A program made the position numbers and the translations under genes. DNA of 64,000 nucleotides, from positions 36,689,958 to 36,753,957 of the forward strand of contig NC_089722.1 of the NCBI RefSeq assembly GCF_035083965.1. The letters run 5' to 3'. The notes under the pieces are model-generated. The model made no database searches and had not been told where the DNA came from. It was given only the letters and a program-made list of their open reading frames with translations. Shown here one piece after another: positions 31,969 through 43,004 of the stretch; position 1 is the first letter of the stretch; the number at the start of each line of letters is the position of its first letter. The stretch comes from Branchiostoma lanceolatum. Taxonomy: Eukaryota; Chordata; Leptocardii; Amphioxiformes; Branchiostomatidae.

Positions 31969-34860
31969 CCCGGGTTATTCCAAACGATCGAGACATTATC
32001 CTAAAATAAGTCTTTCGAATTCCCGCAACAGATGGTACATAAATTCCAATAGCACTTGTAACTCACAACTTTATGACCATCTTATCATATGCCCCGTTTT
32101 GTCAGCTCTCACAAACGGCCCTGACTTGGAAAAAATGCCGAGGCCATTGACAAGGATTTCCTGTCATTGTCAATTAGAATTCTTTTCGTACTATTGAAAG
32201 GATATCCCTGTCAATAAGCATTGATTTCGTACTATTGACAAGCTATTCCTTTTAGTAAGAATGGTTGGCACTTTCGGAAGGGTGCTTAATAGGGCAAAGG
32301 TAAGTAGGATTTTGGACAGCTTGTCAATAGTACCAAGAAGTTCGTTCTGACAAGAAAAGTAGAAACACCCTGTCAAAAGTACCAAAAATGTCCATTCCTG
32401 TCAATATTATAAAAAGTGCTTATTGAGCATCATGTTAAAAGCACAAGGCTGAATTGTAATTTTACAGGCGCTTCTTAAAGTAGCTAAAATGACACACTGA
32501 GCACAGTTGACCGCTCCTAATTAGCGCATGTAGATGATCAAAATTCTGTTAAATAATAGGCTTTAATGGGGCACAGTCGAGAGTTGAGTAACTTAAAAAG
32601 ACCCCATTTGTCGTTATTTAGGAAGGGGCTCATTGACATGTTAACTGACTTTCCATATGGATTAGCGAAACGGGAAAGTTCTAGCCCAAAATTTGACCGG
32701 CTCTTACTAGGTAAAATGCCGGTCGACTTCCCAGGGCTAGCGTTGATATAGATCGGTTGGGCTGACTGTCTCGAGCCGCCGCAGGAACTGGTTAACGGCC
32801 CGGTCATAGCCCTGGTTACCAGGGTAACATGTCCATGAACTGCCCCCCCCCCCCCACTTGCTTGTACGCTTGACCCGTCCCTGTTTGCGGTTCAACACTT
32901 AGGAGGTCTGAAAACTGGGTCAGTCTCAAATTAAGAAACATTTAAACAAAAAAGGACGTGTAGCCAGAGATATACACAATGGAATACAAATCATGCAAAT
33001 GATGACTTTATTTACATAATGCCGGAGAGAAATCTATATTTGCAGTATTTTTAATAGGTCCCTAATACATATGGCATGTCATTTTGGCAAGCAAAACATC
33101 TACAGATACCAAATATGCAAATTCATGTAAATTGTGTTGAGGTGCAAGTAATTTGTACAATTTATGATCAAATGTAAACATAGTATTCTGCCAAACGTAA
33201 GGCCTTTTGCACATACAATATATGGAATGTTGGTAGGGAAGACCATCACAGGTATTGCTACATGTAATTACAGTCTGTTTTTGTATCATCAATGAGAAAA
33301 CAAAACAATACACCTACAAAGCCTCAGTTATTTTATGAGGGTATTTGGTTTAATTCCGAACTTTTGTTCAACAAAGTTTTGCGACTGTGTCCCCACACCG
33401 GTACATCTAGCAAGTCATCAATTGATATGCCAACCCAGAAGTCTGGCGTTTCCCTGTTCATAACTAATGAACTGGAAGAAAGGACTCATTTTCTTAAGTC
33501 AAGCCGGTGGCTTTTAGTAAAATGAAGGTTTGTATTGAAGAAATTGACACTCTTTGGTATCTTTATCATAGAATTCTTTAAGACACAAAAAGTTGTACTT
33601 AGTTTTCTGCATTAATGAGCTACGAACATTGGGAAAAGTCCTTTAAAATTTTAATCTTTAAGTAGTTTTGTACGCAGGTACGGCGTATAGCTTTAGTCTA
33701 AGCTGTATCGAGATTTAAGCACAGGTATTGGCAGTGACAACAAACAGCATTTTGCAATTAAGTAAAATCACCTTTATTTTGTATAAAATAAGTATCATAC
33801 ATATCGTAGTGTATGTACATAATTAGATAAACGAAAAACCTTTATTGTAGGTTTATGCCCTTAGAAGCTAAGAATAAGTCATGATGATAAAACAGTTCTA
33901 TGTACAGTAACAGTGATATTTGAATCCGGTGTCTTACTTTACCTGTACAATGACTAAATGTATACGACTAGGAACGGAACAAAGACAGTGGTGAAACCCT
34001 TTTTCAAGGATTCAAAGTCTATCAGTTTTACTGTGCTATTAAAATAGATTGAAACAGGACTGGTATAAAGGCATCCAGAGCATTTTATGACGTTATATAG
34101 TAAATTGCCATGAATGTCATGATATTCCCTGGAACCATCATTCTAAAACAAATCATGAAACTTTAGGCTGACATATCAAAATTGCCCGTCATATAATCTT
34201 GACATTAACGCGTCAATTTGTTTGAACATTTGCATGTCAAATCGACTTTCGACATCAATCAACATATAAGGAGAAAAGTGTACACATTTTGACAGCAATC
34301 AAAGAAAAAAATATTTTGTGTTGTGTTTTTCATTTTTGTTTCTGTACCCTGTTTACGATATAGTGTCAGACAGGAGAGAATCGTTCACGTTTCATCTCAT
34401 TTACAAAGACCCTAGCCCTACAAGACACTGCATTTTGGCTATAGGGTGAATATTTGGCCAGTTGAGTTCAACCACAACCCAGGGTTCCACCCGGTTGTGT
34501 TACCCTTACGGTGGGCTCATCCAATACATTACATTACATAGTCTGCATCAGAACGACTACGCTGCATATAGGGTAATATCTTCCATTGGAGTTTGGCCAG
34601 CATATGTTTCAATTGCAGGCTTTGTTAGGAGAAGGGATATTAACTTATCGTGGACTGACTCTCCTAGCAAATTGTTCCCTTTTTTCGTCGAATATTACTA
34701 CGTACCCCTGTAGGAAAGCCTGCTGGCGGCTATACATAGACCCTCAAAGAGGCTACAGAATTCATTATTACCAGATTTTAAGACAAGTGAAACTTTACAT
34801 ATCATTTTTCCCTAAGGGCTGGGAGCGCATGACGCTATTTTAGGTAGTATACCGCGTAAC
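31969..34860. other. Intergenic, no gene supported
   Basis: Near 32190-32400 the phrase TACTATTGAC with CCTGTCAATA variants recurs several times, a weak short-period repeat. A C-run lies at 32843-32857. Several 60-89 codon frames show no homology to each other or to known domains. Confidence 0.4.
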
Positions 34861-35751
34861 TCAGTCCAATTCCGTGCTGAATATCAACCGTGGAGTTTGT
34901 ACATCCTGACGCCCGTTTTTTTCTGTTTGGTTCAAGCACGCTTCTTTCAGGGACTTCCAGATATCTAGAAATGTGATACAAAGAAAAAAAAATGATTAGA
35001 TTCTAGATTCATATCAGAACGAAGATTCAACAAGCAGTTTCGGAAAACTAAATTGGAAATTACTTGTACAAAATACTTTGGCCTAAGACAAAAATGTGTT
35101 TCCGGTTACCCGACCGACCCCGGCAAAACCCTGCCGAGCCGAGACATTTTTCTTTGTTGATCGGCCGCTGGTTATAGCGATCTGATATATCTGAATGAAC
35201 AAAACAGAACTCATGTATTTCACACTCTATTATACCCCTAGTCCACTAGGACGGCGCTCTCGCCGCGCGCTCTCTGCGACCTCAAATTTAACAGAGCGCT
35301 CAACGAATCTCATAGATAAAAGTCGAATCTTTTACGCTTTGTGTATTTTGCTATATATCTAACCATACTTCATCATTTTGCATGATATTCCAATTATGAA
35401 ATCAAGGATCTGACAAAGGCAGTTTTATCTCTGCAAATAACAGGACCGACCTAAGCCGACCCATTGGGAATATTGAACAGGCTTCATGTACGCCCTATGT
35501 GGCCCATTAAACCTATATGTTAATTCCTTTAGAAACAGAGATGGGCAACGCCCCTTTACACAAAAGGTGTGGGGAGGAATATGTAAATTCCTCAATAGTA
35601 CAAGAGGAACAAATGGTGACACACCTCTGACAAGATAAGACAGTTGCTGCTTGACTGATTCCTCCTGTATCTTGTCTGCCGTCCGTTCTACCTTGCTCCC
35701 GCCCACATAGACGGCGCTCTCAGTCACAACTGGAAATGAGTTGAAAACCAT
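34861..35751 (-). CDS. Small two-exon gene, MVFN family, copy 3 (76 aa)
   Basis: Exon 1 runs from ATG at 35751 to 35625 (donor GTGTGT, phase 1). Exon 2 runs from 34964 (acceptor CATTTCTAG) to the TGA at 34861-34863, 104 bp. An in-frame TAG lies seven codons before the ATG, and the context GGAGACATGG is favourable, so the start is well defined. The product begins MVFNSFPVVTESAVYVGGSK, contains DKIQEESVKQQLSYLV, and ends RLIFSTELD. The middle is predicted to be helical and charged. No signal peptide, membrane span or known domain. It shares start, intron phase and length with the gene at 27087-27728. Function unknown; probably a lineage-specific small protein. Confidence 0.65.
35236..35410. mobile_element. 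MITE, CCCCTCTCACTGG family (half copy)
   Basis: CCCCTAGTCCACTAGGACGG start, CAACGAATCTCATAGATAAA core and ATTTTGCATGATATTCCAAT; right tip absent. It lies in the intron of MVFN copy 3. Confidence 0.55.
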
Positions 35752-36099
35752 GTCTCCTCCTTTCGTCTAAGCAGGGACTAAATTCTGCACAACAGAAAGA
35801 AAATATTGATGTGAATATGATAGATTTAAAGTGCAGTAAACACAGAAAGTTAGAAGAATCGCAGAAGAGTGTATATATATATATAAAGTCCGTTTTAGTT
35901 CCGTATTGACATTTGTTTGGCTTATGTACATGTAGAGATTGCGGCTGAAGAAGTAGTTTTTGCGGTTAGATATCCAAACACCACAACAATGGGTCAAAGT
36001 AGAAAAACAACGTTTTTTCCCGAAAACTTTCCCTTAATCAAAAAATGTCAAAACGAAACTCGTATGAATTTGATACACCAAGGTCAAGTGTGACACCCC

Positions 36100-36292
36100 A
36101 CCCCTTGCATTCCACTAGGGCTGTGACCGCCCTGCGATCGAGCTAGATTTGACAGAGCACTCGACGTATGCTTTGTTGTCTTTCTCTCGTACTTATGGAT
36201 CGTGCGTGATATTCCAATTACGAAGTCAAGGGTTACACATTCAATCTAGATTGCAGAGAGGTGCATGACAGCGCGATCGCCGTCCAGTGGGA
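36100..36292. mobile_element. MITE, CCCCTCTCACTGG family
   Basis: ACCCCTTGCATTCCACTAGG to GCCGTCCAGTGGGATGG, with core GTGATATTCCAATTACGAAG. Diverged tips. Confidence 0.6.
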
Positions 36293-36460
36293 TGGCAACA
36301 TATAATGGAGAGGAGGCTAAATACACACGCAGGGTGTAAGAACAAAATTGGCCTTCTTTCAGAGAAGTGCGTTTCAACAACTTCGCGTCAAGGTGCTAAT
36401 GGCCCTCTAATTTGCATTACGCGCGTTGGCGTTGGCCTTTGTTCACGGTCAGTTTTCAAG

Positions 36461-36550
36461 ATGGCTCGCCCGGGAGATGACGATTTTGAGTGGAGTGACT
36501 TTGATTACAGTGATACCGAGGGCGATTTTAGAGCACGAAGAAGCGTATAG
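36461..36550 (+). CDS. Short acidic open frame, uncertain
   Basis: ATG in good context (TTTTCAAGATGGC) opens MARPGDDDFEWSDFDYSDTE, closing at 36548-36550 after 29 codons. The acidic start resembles the N-termini of some transposases, but there is no continuation downstream. It may be a leftover of an element or chance. Confidence 0.2.
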   Translation: MARPGDDDFEWSDFDYSDTEGDFRARRSV

Positions 36551-38229
36551 CGACAGCGACAATCACGGAGGAGGCAAATAGAAACCTCGTTGCCGCCAGC
36601 GGCCGGGTAAAATACGTTTGCGGCGAGTGCAATACACCGGTAAACAGTACAAGAACGCAGGACGGATAGATATAAATATAAACATGGTTAGGTCGTGGCA
36701 AGGAGGTTAAGAACTTGGTCGAGGTTGTCTACGATCGAATAAATAAGTATAAGTAAAACTGAGAAGCATGAAGGTTATCTCTTTTTATAACAATAAACCC
36801 CTTGGGTCGATTCAATGTTTGTGCACATTCCTGTGTGGCATAACGATCATTATACTGAGTATAAAATCCCCTGTGACTAATATTTTGCTCCGAACCCTTC
36901 CCATGACTACGAATGAAATCCACGGAGACCAGACTTAGTAGTTAACCTCCTTAAATGGCAACTTGGGGAGCATTTAGATTTGGTAGATAAAACCAGAGAT
37001 AATCAAGACAATGGCTAGTGTCAGTCCTTATCTCCGAAGATTTACATGGAATTGTTCTTTATCACCGATTGTCTATCCTGTACCTCCAGGTGGATTTACA
37101 AGTCTTTGGAACAAAGGTTTATTAGTGTTGTTGAGGTAGTCTCGATCTCACTAATTGAGGCTGTGTGATAAGGGAACAGGTTTCACTGAGTAATTATGCG
37201 GGTATGGTTTCCTTCAGAGGTATAGATTGGAAACCATACCCTCGGTGGCTTCCCGATAGCTCTGTGGTGATGGGAGCACCGCCTTACGATGCAAACTCGT
37301 TTTGTACAGTATGAACAAGATGCGTAAGATTTGATCCTTGCAGCTGTGAACTGCAGAGATCAAAGTACACGGCCAACCAGACAGCGCACAAGCAATGAGC
37401 TAGTTGTCCCCAAACTCAAGCGAGTAACAATGCCTCTAACAAAGGAGTGAACATTTTTGAGCAGAAACATGCCATCAAATGCTATCGTTTGTAGGAATTA
37501 TGCGATTCATTCTGGATATACCAAATGTTGTTTTAGATGGTTGACGATGTGAAATTTCATTTTTTTGGGACTACATTCTAAACTTCAACTGTGTTTTGTG
37601 CCTCTCTGCTGGCGAAGGAGGATCAATGAGGTACTATTGCTCCTTTAATGTCGATATGTAATGGTATAGTGTTACTGAAACTTACTATATGTAGGAATGA
37701 CTAGAAAATGGAGTTTTTTATTCAAGTTTCAAGCCTCACAAAATGCTCTGGATGCCTTTAAAAGATTAATTCCTCAAAATTGCTAAAATTGAACTTACGA
37801 CTGTCTCTCCACTATATCTCCTATTCCCTGGGGCGCCCTAATTTGCAACTAAACAATGGAACAGAACGCTGGACGCTGGACCCATTGAAATCATGGCAAT
37901 TGACACGTTTATCTTAATTACAGTTTTGACGCCTGCGGCCCACTGAGTACAAAGGGGAGTCATTTTAAGCTCTCTCCTTGCTCTAACAGACTACCGCCAT
38001 ACACACATACGGCTTCAAATCTAACTTCCATTTGAAATATCAGAATGACCAAAATGAACTGACACGGACCATAAAGCAGTTTTCACTATATTTTTGTACC
38101 ATGTATATGTAATGATGTTGATAGAGTTATTAGGACCTAAATGAGGTCTTTATGGCGTAATGTTTAAGAAGATTGCTACACCCATTAGTTGCAAACTGAA
38201 GTATCAATAGCAAAAGTGTTTTTGTAACA
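36551..38229. other. Intergenic, no gene supported
   Basis: A tRNA-like start (GGTGGCTTCCCGATAGCTCT at 37248) may be an old SINE, but no B box was found. Otherwise unremarkable AT-rich sequence. Confidence 0.4.
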
Positions 38230-38242
38230 CCTGTCAGATGTG

Positions 38243-38364
38243 TGGATTGCTCACTCCTTGACAAAGACTGGTGTCGTACAGTCGAAAATTTGGGTAAGTC
38301 CAATTTTTCTGTTGGAAATTACAGTTCAAACTTGTTTCAGAACGCAGATGAACTTTCAAGCTAA
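38243..38364. mobile_element. Solo Penelope-like terminal repeat with 13-bp target duplication
   Basis: TGGATTGCTCACTCCTTGAC, then GTCGAAAATTTGGGTAAGTC, matches the right end of the Penelope element at 17653-17747. It continues past that copy's end with CGCAGATGAACTTTCAAG, which is found inverted at the left end of the same element (16133-16150). It is flanked by CCTGTCAGATGTG at 38230-38242 and 38365-38377. The 122-bp unit thus defines a complete terminal repeat inserted alone. Confidence 0.8.
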
Positions 38365-38377
38365 CCTGTCAGATGTG

Positions 38378-40438
38378 CTATATTTTTCCAGGTACTAGTA
38401 TACCTGTAGGCTATAGATATATATATTTATATATAGAGAGAGAGAGATTCTATATGTGCGCATAAACTTCAAATTCTTCCGGCACAAATAGCAATGTCGA
38501 CATTCTCGTTGACAATAGCCTGTAACGAATGTTCTTGAAACTGCCTTTTTTTAACGAAGACACGTTACGACTATTTCATATGAATTCTGGGTAAATGAAA
38601 GAGGGGATAGGAAATAACGAACAGATGGAGAGAAAAAGGCGTGGAATATCTTAGAGTGAAGTAGATCGCAGAACGCAAGATTGAAGTAAATCTTTCATGT
38701 TTTTTCTTGACAAAAGCTCTAAAAGATAATACAATTTCACTGACCTTGTATAACTGATGGTTCAGAAGTGACTCGGAAAACAGTCTGAGAGCTTATTGTT
38801 TTGGTAAGTAAACCGTCCTTGAAATAACAGATCTCCTGCTGTGTCCGCTTCTGTTCACCGTACTAGTGACAGGTGTTGTGTGCGTGTCCTGTTGTCATGC
38901 ACGACTAGCTGTATGCAAATCATTGACGTCATAATGACAGGGGCACAACCAGGTGCCCGCAGGCGTCACGAGTTCATCACGAGGTGGTGCGACATTTGTA
39001 ACAAGTCGCGTGTCCTGATATGCAGCAAGGTTTAACTGGTGGCACTGTGGCCTTGTTGTTAGGGTTATTGACCTGGCGGTCAGGGGTGCCTATAATTTAA
39101 TGTATAGGATATAGCAGTGATAGGAGTTTTACTCAATACTCGAGCACTAGAAATTAACCAATCTATAGAAGAGAGTGGGGGTCCTTCCGGGTGTGAGGTT
39201 ATCAGTCAAGATATGCAGCTCGTACTCTTAATATAAACCTGTTGTGTTTTGCAATGTGGCGGTTTGACAATGGGATTTCTACCAATGATACATACCAGGG
39301 GGCGCAAAACCAAAACCTTTGCCTTATCAAAACCACTCACATGCCAAATATCATCGTAATCCATCCAGATGTTCTTAAGCTATGAGACTATAAGATAACA
39401 AACACACAGACAGACAGACACACACACAGACACACCCAAAACAATATCTCCATTTTCCATGGATATAACAAAACAAGTAACGCATTTCTAAAAGACATCT
39501 GTAACTAAGTTGGGGGTGCACCGTACACGTTTTAAATGTAGCCGTCTTGTCAAGTGACAGTGTTGTCGTAGACCTTTCCGAGTCGGTAGTTCAGCCACGT
39601 GTCTGTATCTGTATTTGTATATAATATAGTATATAACCGGAATAACCACCCTTGGGCCTACACACCAGCTTCTGTATCTACATTGCTGTGTTACCTGTAT
39701 AACCCGTTAGGGGGCGTTCACACAAGTCCGTATGAGGTCTGTGTTGGAATTGTTTGGTAGCCTGGAGTCCAGTCTTGTTAGCTATGGTCCGCTATCAAGG
39801 TCCCTAGCCGCCAACAATCAAAAACATTTCCCTTACGCAAATGTAACGCAACATATCCCATTCAATAAAAGACCAGTACACTACGGTATAGAAATAACAT
39901 GATGTCTTGAAAGGTTGGACAATGCAATTTATGACTTTATAATGTCAATGTGTGTAGCTAGCAATGGAGTATGTGAAAACATCGCAAGAGGCCGCTGTTT
40001 CACATGGACTGCTCCTTTCCTTGCCTTGTCAGGCTGTTTGTAGTCTTGTAAACTAGATAAAGAAGTTCATCGCAATAAATCAAAATCTAGAGTCAGTATT
40101 TAGACTAGAGTTGATACTTGCTACATGTATATGGTTGATACTTGCTACATGGTTCTGCATTATTTGTCTGTCATGTTAATTACAATTGGCTCACGGGTAA
40201 ACATTTGCATTCAACTTAGATCTTCAAAACTCACCTCTATGATTAGCAATGGACAAGTCAACCCTGCTAAGCGTAACTTCTACAAACTATACCAACTATA
40301 CAGTTACAGTAGAAAGCTGGTTACTCTAAAACAGGATTCTTTGGTCAATAAAAAAAACAATGGTCAGGTGGAAGTGTCCGTTTGCACATTCGGCACTGAT
40401 TTCACTATATTCGAATAGCCTCACATACACAGAGTACG
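38378..40438. other. Intergenic, repeat fragments
   Basis: A (TA)n/(GA)n patch lies at 38415-38450. At 39290-39440 a module (TATCAAAACCACTCACATGC, then a CAGA-rich microsatellite) belongs to the modular repeats of the first 7 kb. A short direct repeat (GTTGATACTTGCTACATG) lies at 40110-40152. No gene. Confidence 0.45.
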
Positions 40439-40446
40439 GATTTGGT

Positions 40447-41138
40447 TAGCCGTGGCGACTCTTTAATCGGGTATATTTTGCTGTATGTCTAAAGACTCTT
40501 TTACATTACCCTCACAAGAGTCGTGGAAAGACCCATTGAAAAATCTACACACAATCCATCCGCTGCGCGATAGTTGCTTCCCCGCCAGGTTTCTGGGTGT
40601 CCCTAGCTTCCTTGCACCCTTACCTATCATTCCGCACCCGTAGGAATCCCAGATCACCCGTAATATATCCACAGCGCGACCATTTGCGAACAATCCCCCA
40701 CGCAACGCTCCCTGAGTTCAACCGCGCGGCCATCTTGTTTGACGTCGGCGATGTTCGGAAGATTTCCGACCGTTTCCGGAAAGCGCTCGGAACGTCGTCG
40801 GTGGATCTTCGCTATTTTTCCGGAAACGGTCGGAAATCTTCCGAACCTTCCGAACATCGCCGACGTCAAACAAGATGGCCGCGCGGTTGAACTCAGGGAG
40901 CGATACGCGCTGTGGATATATTACGGGTGATCTGGGATTCCTACGGGTGCGGAATGATAGGTAAGGGTGCAAGGAAGCTAGGGACACCCAGAAACCTGGC
41001 GGGGAAGCAACTATCGCGCAGCGGATGGATTGTGTGTAGATTTTTCAATGGGTCTTTCCACGACTCTTGTGAGGGTAATGTAAAAGAGTCTTTAGACATA
41101 CAGCAAAATATACCCGATTAAAGAGTCGCCACGGCTAA
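40447..41138. mobile_element. Near-perfect 692-bp palindromic (fold-back) element
   Basis: The left arm TAGCCGTGGCGACTCTTTAA and the right end TTAAAGAGTCGCCACGGCTA are complementary, and pairing continues with few interruptions to the centre near 40793. It is flanked by GATTTGGT at 40439-40446 and 41139-41146, an 8-bp target duplication as made by hAT-type transposases. Each arm holds CGCGCGGCCATCTTGTTTGA, containing a YY1-type GCCATCTTG and a GACGTC core, and the inner part has repeated GGAAGATTTCCGACCGTTTC units. Mirrored open frames on both strands are by-products of the symmetry. Confidence 0.9.
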
Positions 41139-41312
41139 GATTTGGTAAATTATGAATATTAAGAATCAACAGCTCTAAACTGTGCAGGTATCTAAGTCAT
41201 TGACTTGCTCGCCTTTGAGCAGTCTCCTGTTGTTTTAGTGGTGAAATGACCAGGAGATCTTCGTCTGGAGGTGGTCAACAGTACAGGTTGCGCCAATATT
41301 GTGACTAAAGCC

Positions 41313-41556
41313 ACCCCTCTCACTGGACCCGCAGCACACCGGCGGCGTCGCTGCGGCCGACCGAATTGACAAAGCACTCAACGAATTTCGTGGACAAAAA
41401 CGAATCTTTTAAAGCTTTGTGTGTTTTGTTGTCTTTTTGGTCAGACATGTACGTTTTGAATGATATTCCCATTATAAAGTCAAGGGTAACACAAATCCAG
41501 TTTAGGACTCAGCGATGCCACCTGCGTGCCGCGGGTCCAGTGAGAGGGGGGCTTTA
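41313..41556. mobile_element. MITE, CCCCTCTCACTGGACCCGC family (reference copy)
   Basis: About 240 bp with inverted ends: CCCCTCTCACTGGACCCGCA at the left and GCCGCGGGTCCAGTGAGAGG at the right, roughly 40-bp arms. The interior contains CAACGAATTTCGTGG, ACGAATCTTTTAAAGCTTTG and GTACGTTTTGAATGATATTC. This interior defines nine other copies or fragments in the window. Confidence 0.8.
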
Positions 41557-42118
41557 TATAAAGTAGAAGATGAACGACATTTTAAAATCAGAATATGAAC
41601 GACATTTCATATTAGATAATAAACTATATTATAAGGAAAGGACTGTACTTTTTACCTTATCAAAGAAAAAAATTCCATTCCCAAATGCAAAGGAAAAATT
41701 TATAGTTTTTGATGCGTTCAGAGAAACCCTGTATAAGGAAGCATAATCTATTTTCACATCCACACATGAGCGAGAAGCTAAGAAACTGACTGTACTCGCC
41801 TATCTTAGTATAACAACCTTCTAGACTAAGTATGTTTAACTCGTGTACTGTTGTTTATACCAGTATCTATACATGTTTTGTTATAGATTTGCTTACGATT
41901 CACGACTTGTACCATTCGATGATCGGGTCGTGTTGATCAACAGGTGGTCATCGCAAGTGCATGTTTAACGAGTATAACTCTTATGCCCGTCTAATGCTTA
42001 GGTCCCAATTGCGCCGGTGACCGTTGGGGTGTAGTCCCGGTCGGACCCTAAGCCACAAATTTGTTGGTGGACTGTCGGGTACCGGGAGTACCCCCTAGTG
42101 TTCGCACGGTTTTAGGGT
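41557..42118. other. No gene recognised
   Basis: AT-rich spacer between two MITE copies; nothing supported. Confidence 0.4.
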
Positions 42119-42196
42119 ATACGTAACACAAATCCAGTTTAGGAGGCAGCGACGCCGCCAGCGTACCGCGGGTCCAGTGAGAGGGGGGCTTTAACT
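42119..42196. mobile_element. MITE, CCCCTCTCACTGG family (right end only)
   Basis: GTAACACAAATCCAGTTTAG then GTACCGCGGGTCCAGTGAGA, identical in plan to 41490-41556. Confidence 0.7.
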
Positions 42197-42627
42197 CACA
42201 GCGTCTATTTGTTACCGGCACCCGCGTCGAATTTAAATTCGGGCTAAATTGATTCGGGTCACGCTCGAAAGTGTTAAAAACAGCCCGAGATCTACGCAAT
42301 ACCAGGCTTGGACCCTAAAAAAGGCTCGTTCGAAATGGGACCGAAGCATAAGGTGGTGTCATAATCGTCCCTATGAAGCCCCGTCAATGGAATTAGAAGA
42401 ACTTTCCCCAATTACTAACACGAAACGAATTCTAAATAGCGTTATTGATAGCTAATTTGCAAAATATTATTGGTGCCGATTATCATACGTATGATTCTGA
42501 ATACTTTAATTACTGAAAAGTAATAAAAGGGACCACCCAAAAAAGGGGACTTTATGCATTAATGGTCAATAGTAATTTATCAACGACCAGATGGTCATCA
42601 CCAGTGCATGTTTGACAGACACTACAT

Positions 42628-42936
42628 TTACAGGTCCAAAGTGTCCAGGTAGTTGTCTAAAGCGCGGACGTACTCGTCTCTGTGAAGCCTCATGTGGTTG
42701 GAGTGGGAGGAGTCGTCCCAGAACTGCAGCCGGACGTCGCAGCCCAGCTTTCGCCAACCCTCGACGCAGCGCTCGTTGTACTCTTTGGTAGACATCGGGT
42801 CGTTATGGCAACCGTAGAGCAGAATCGGCGTCTTCGGGATCTGTGTTTCCCAGTAAGAGCGGGTCTGGAAGTCCAGATATTTCGTCATAAAAACCGTGAT
42901 GTTGGCGGAATCCTGGAAGCTCTGCGACACAAAAAC

Positions 42937-43004
<68 letters not shown>

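Noticed and set aside
40463-41121. Several paired open frames on both strands, some with the same protein sequence
   Set aside because: They are mirror images produced by the 692-bp palindrome.
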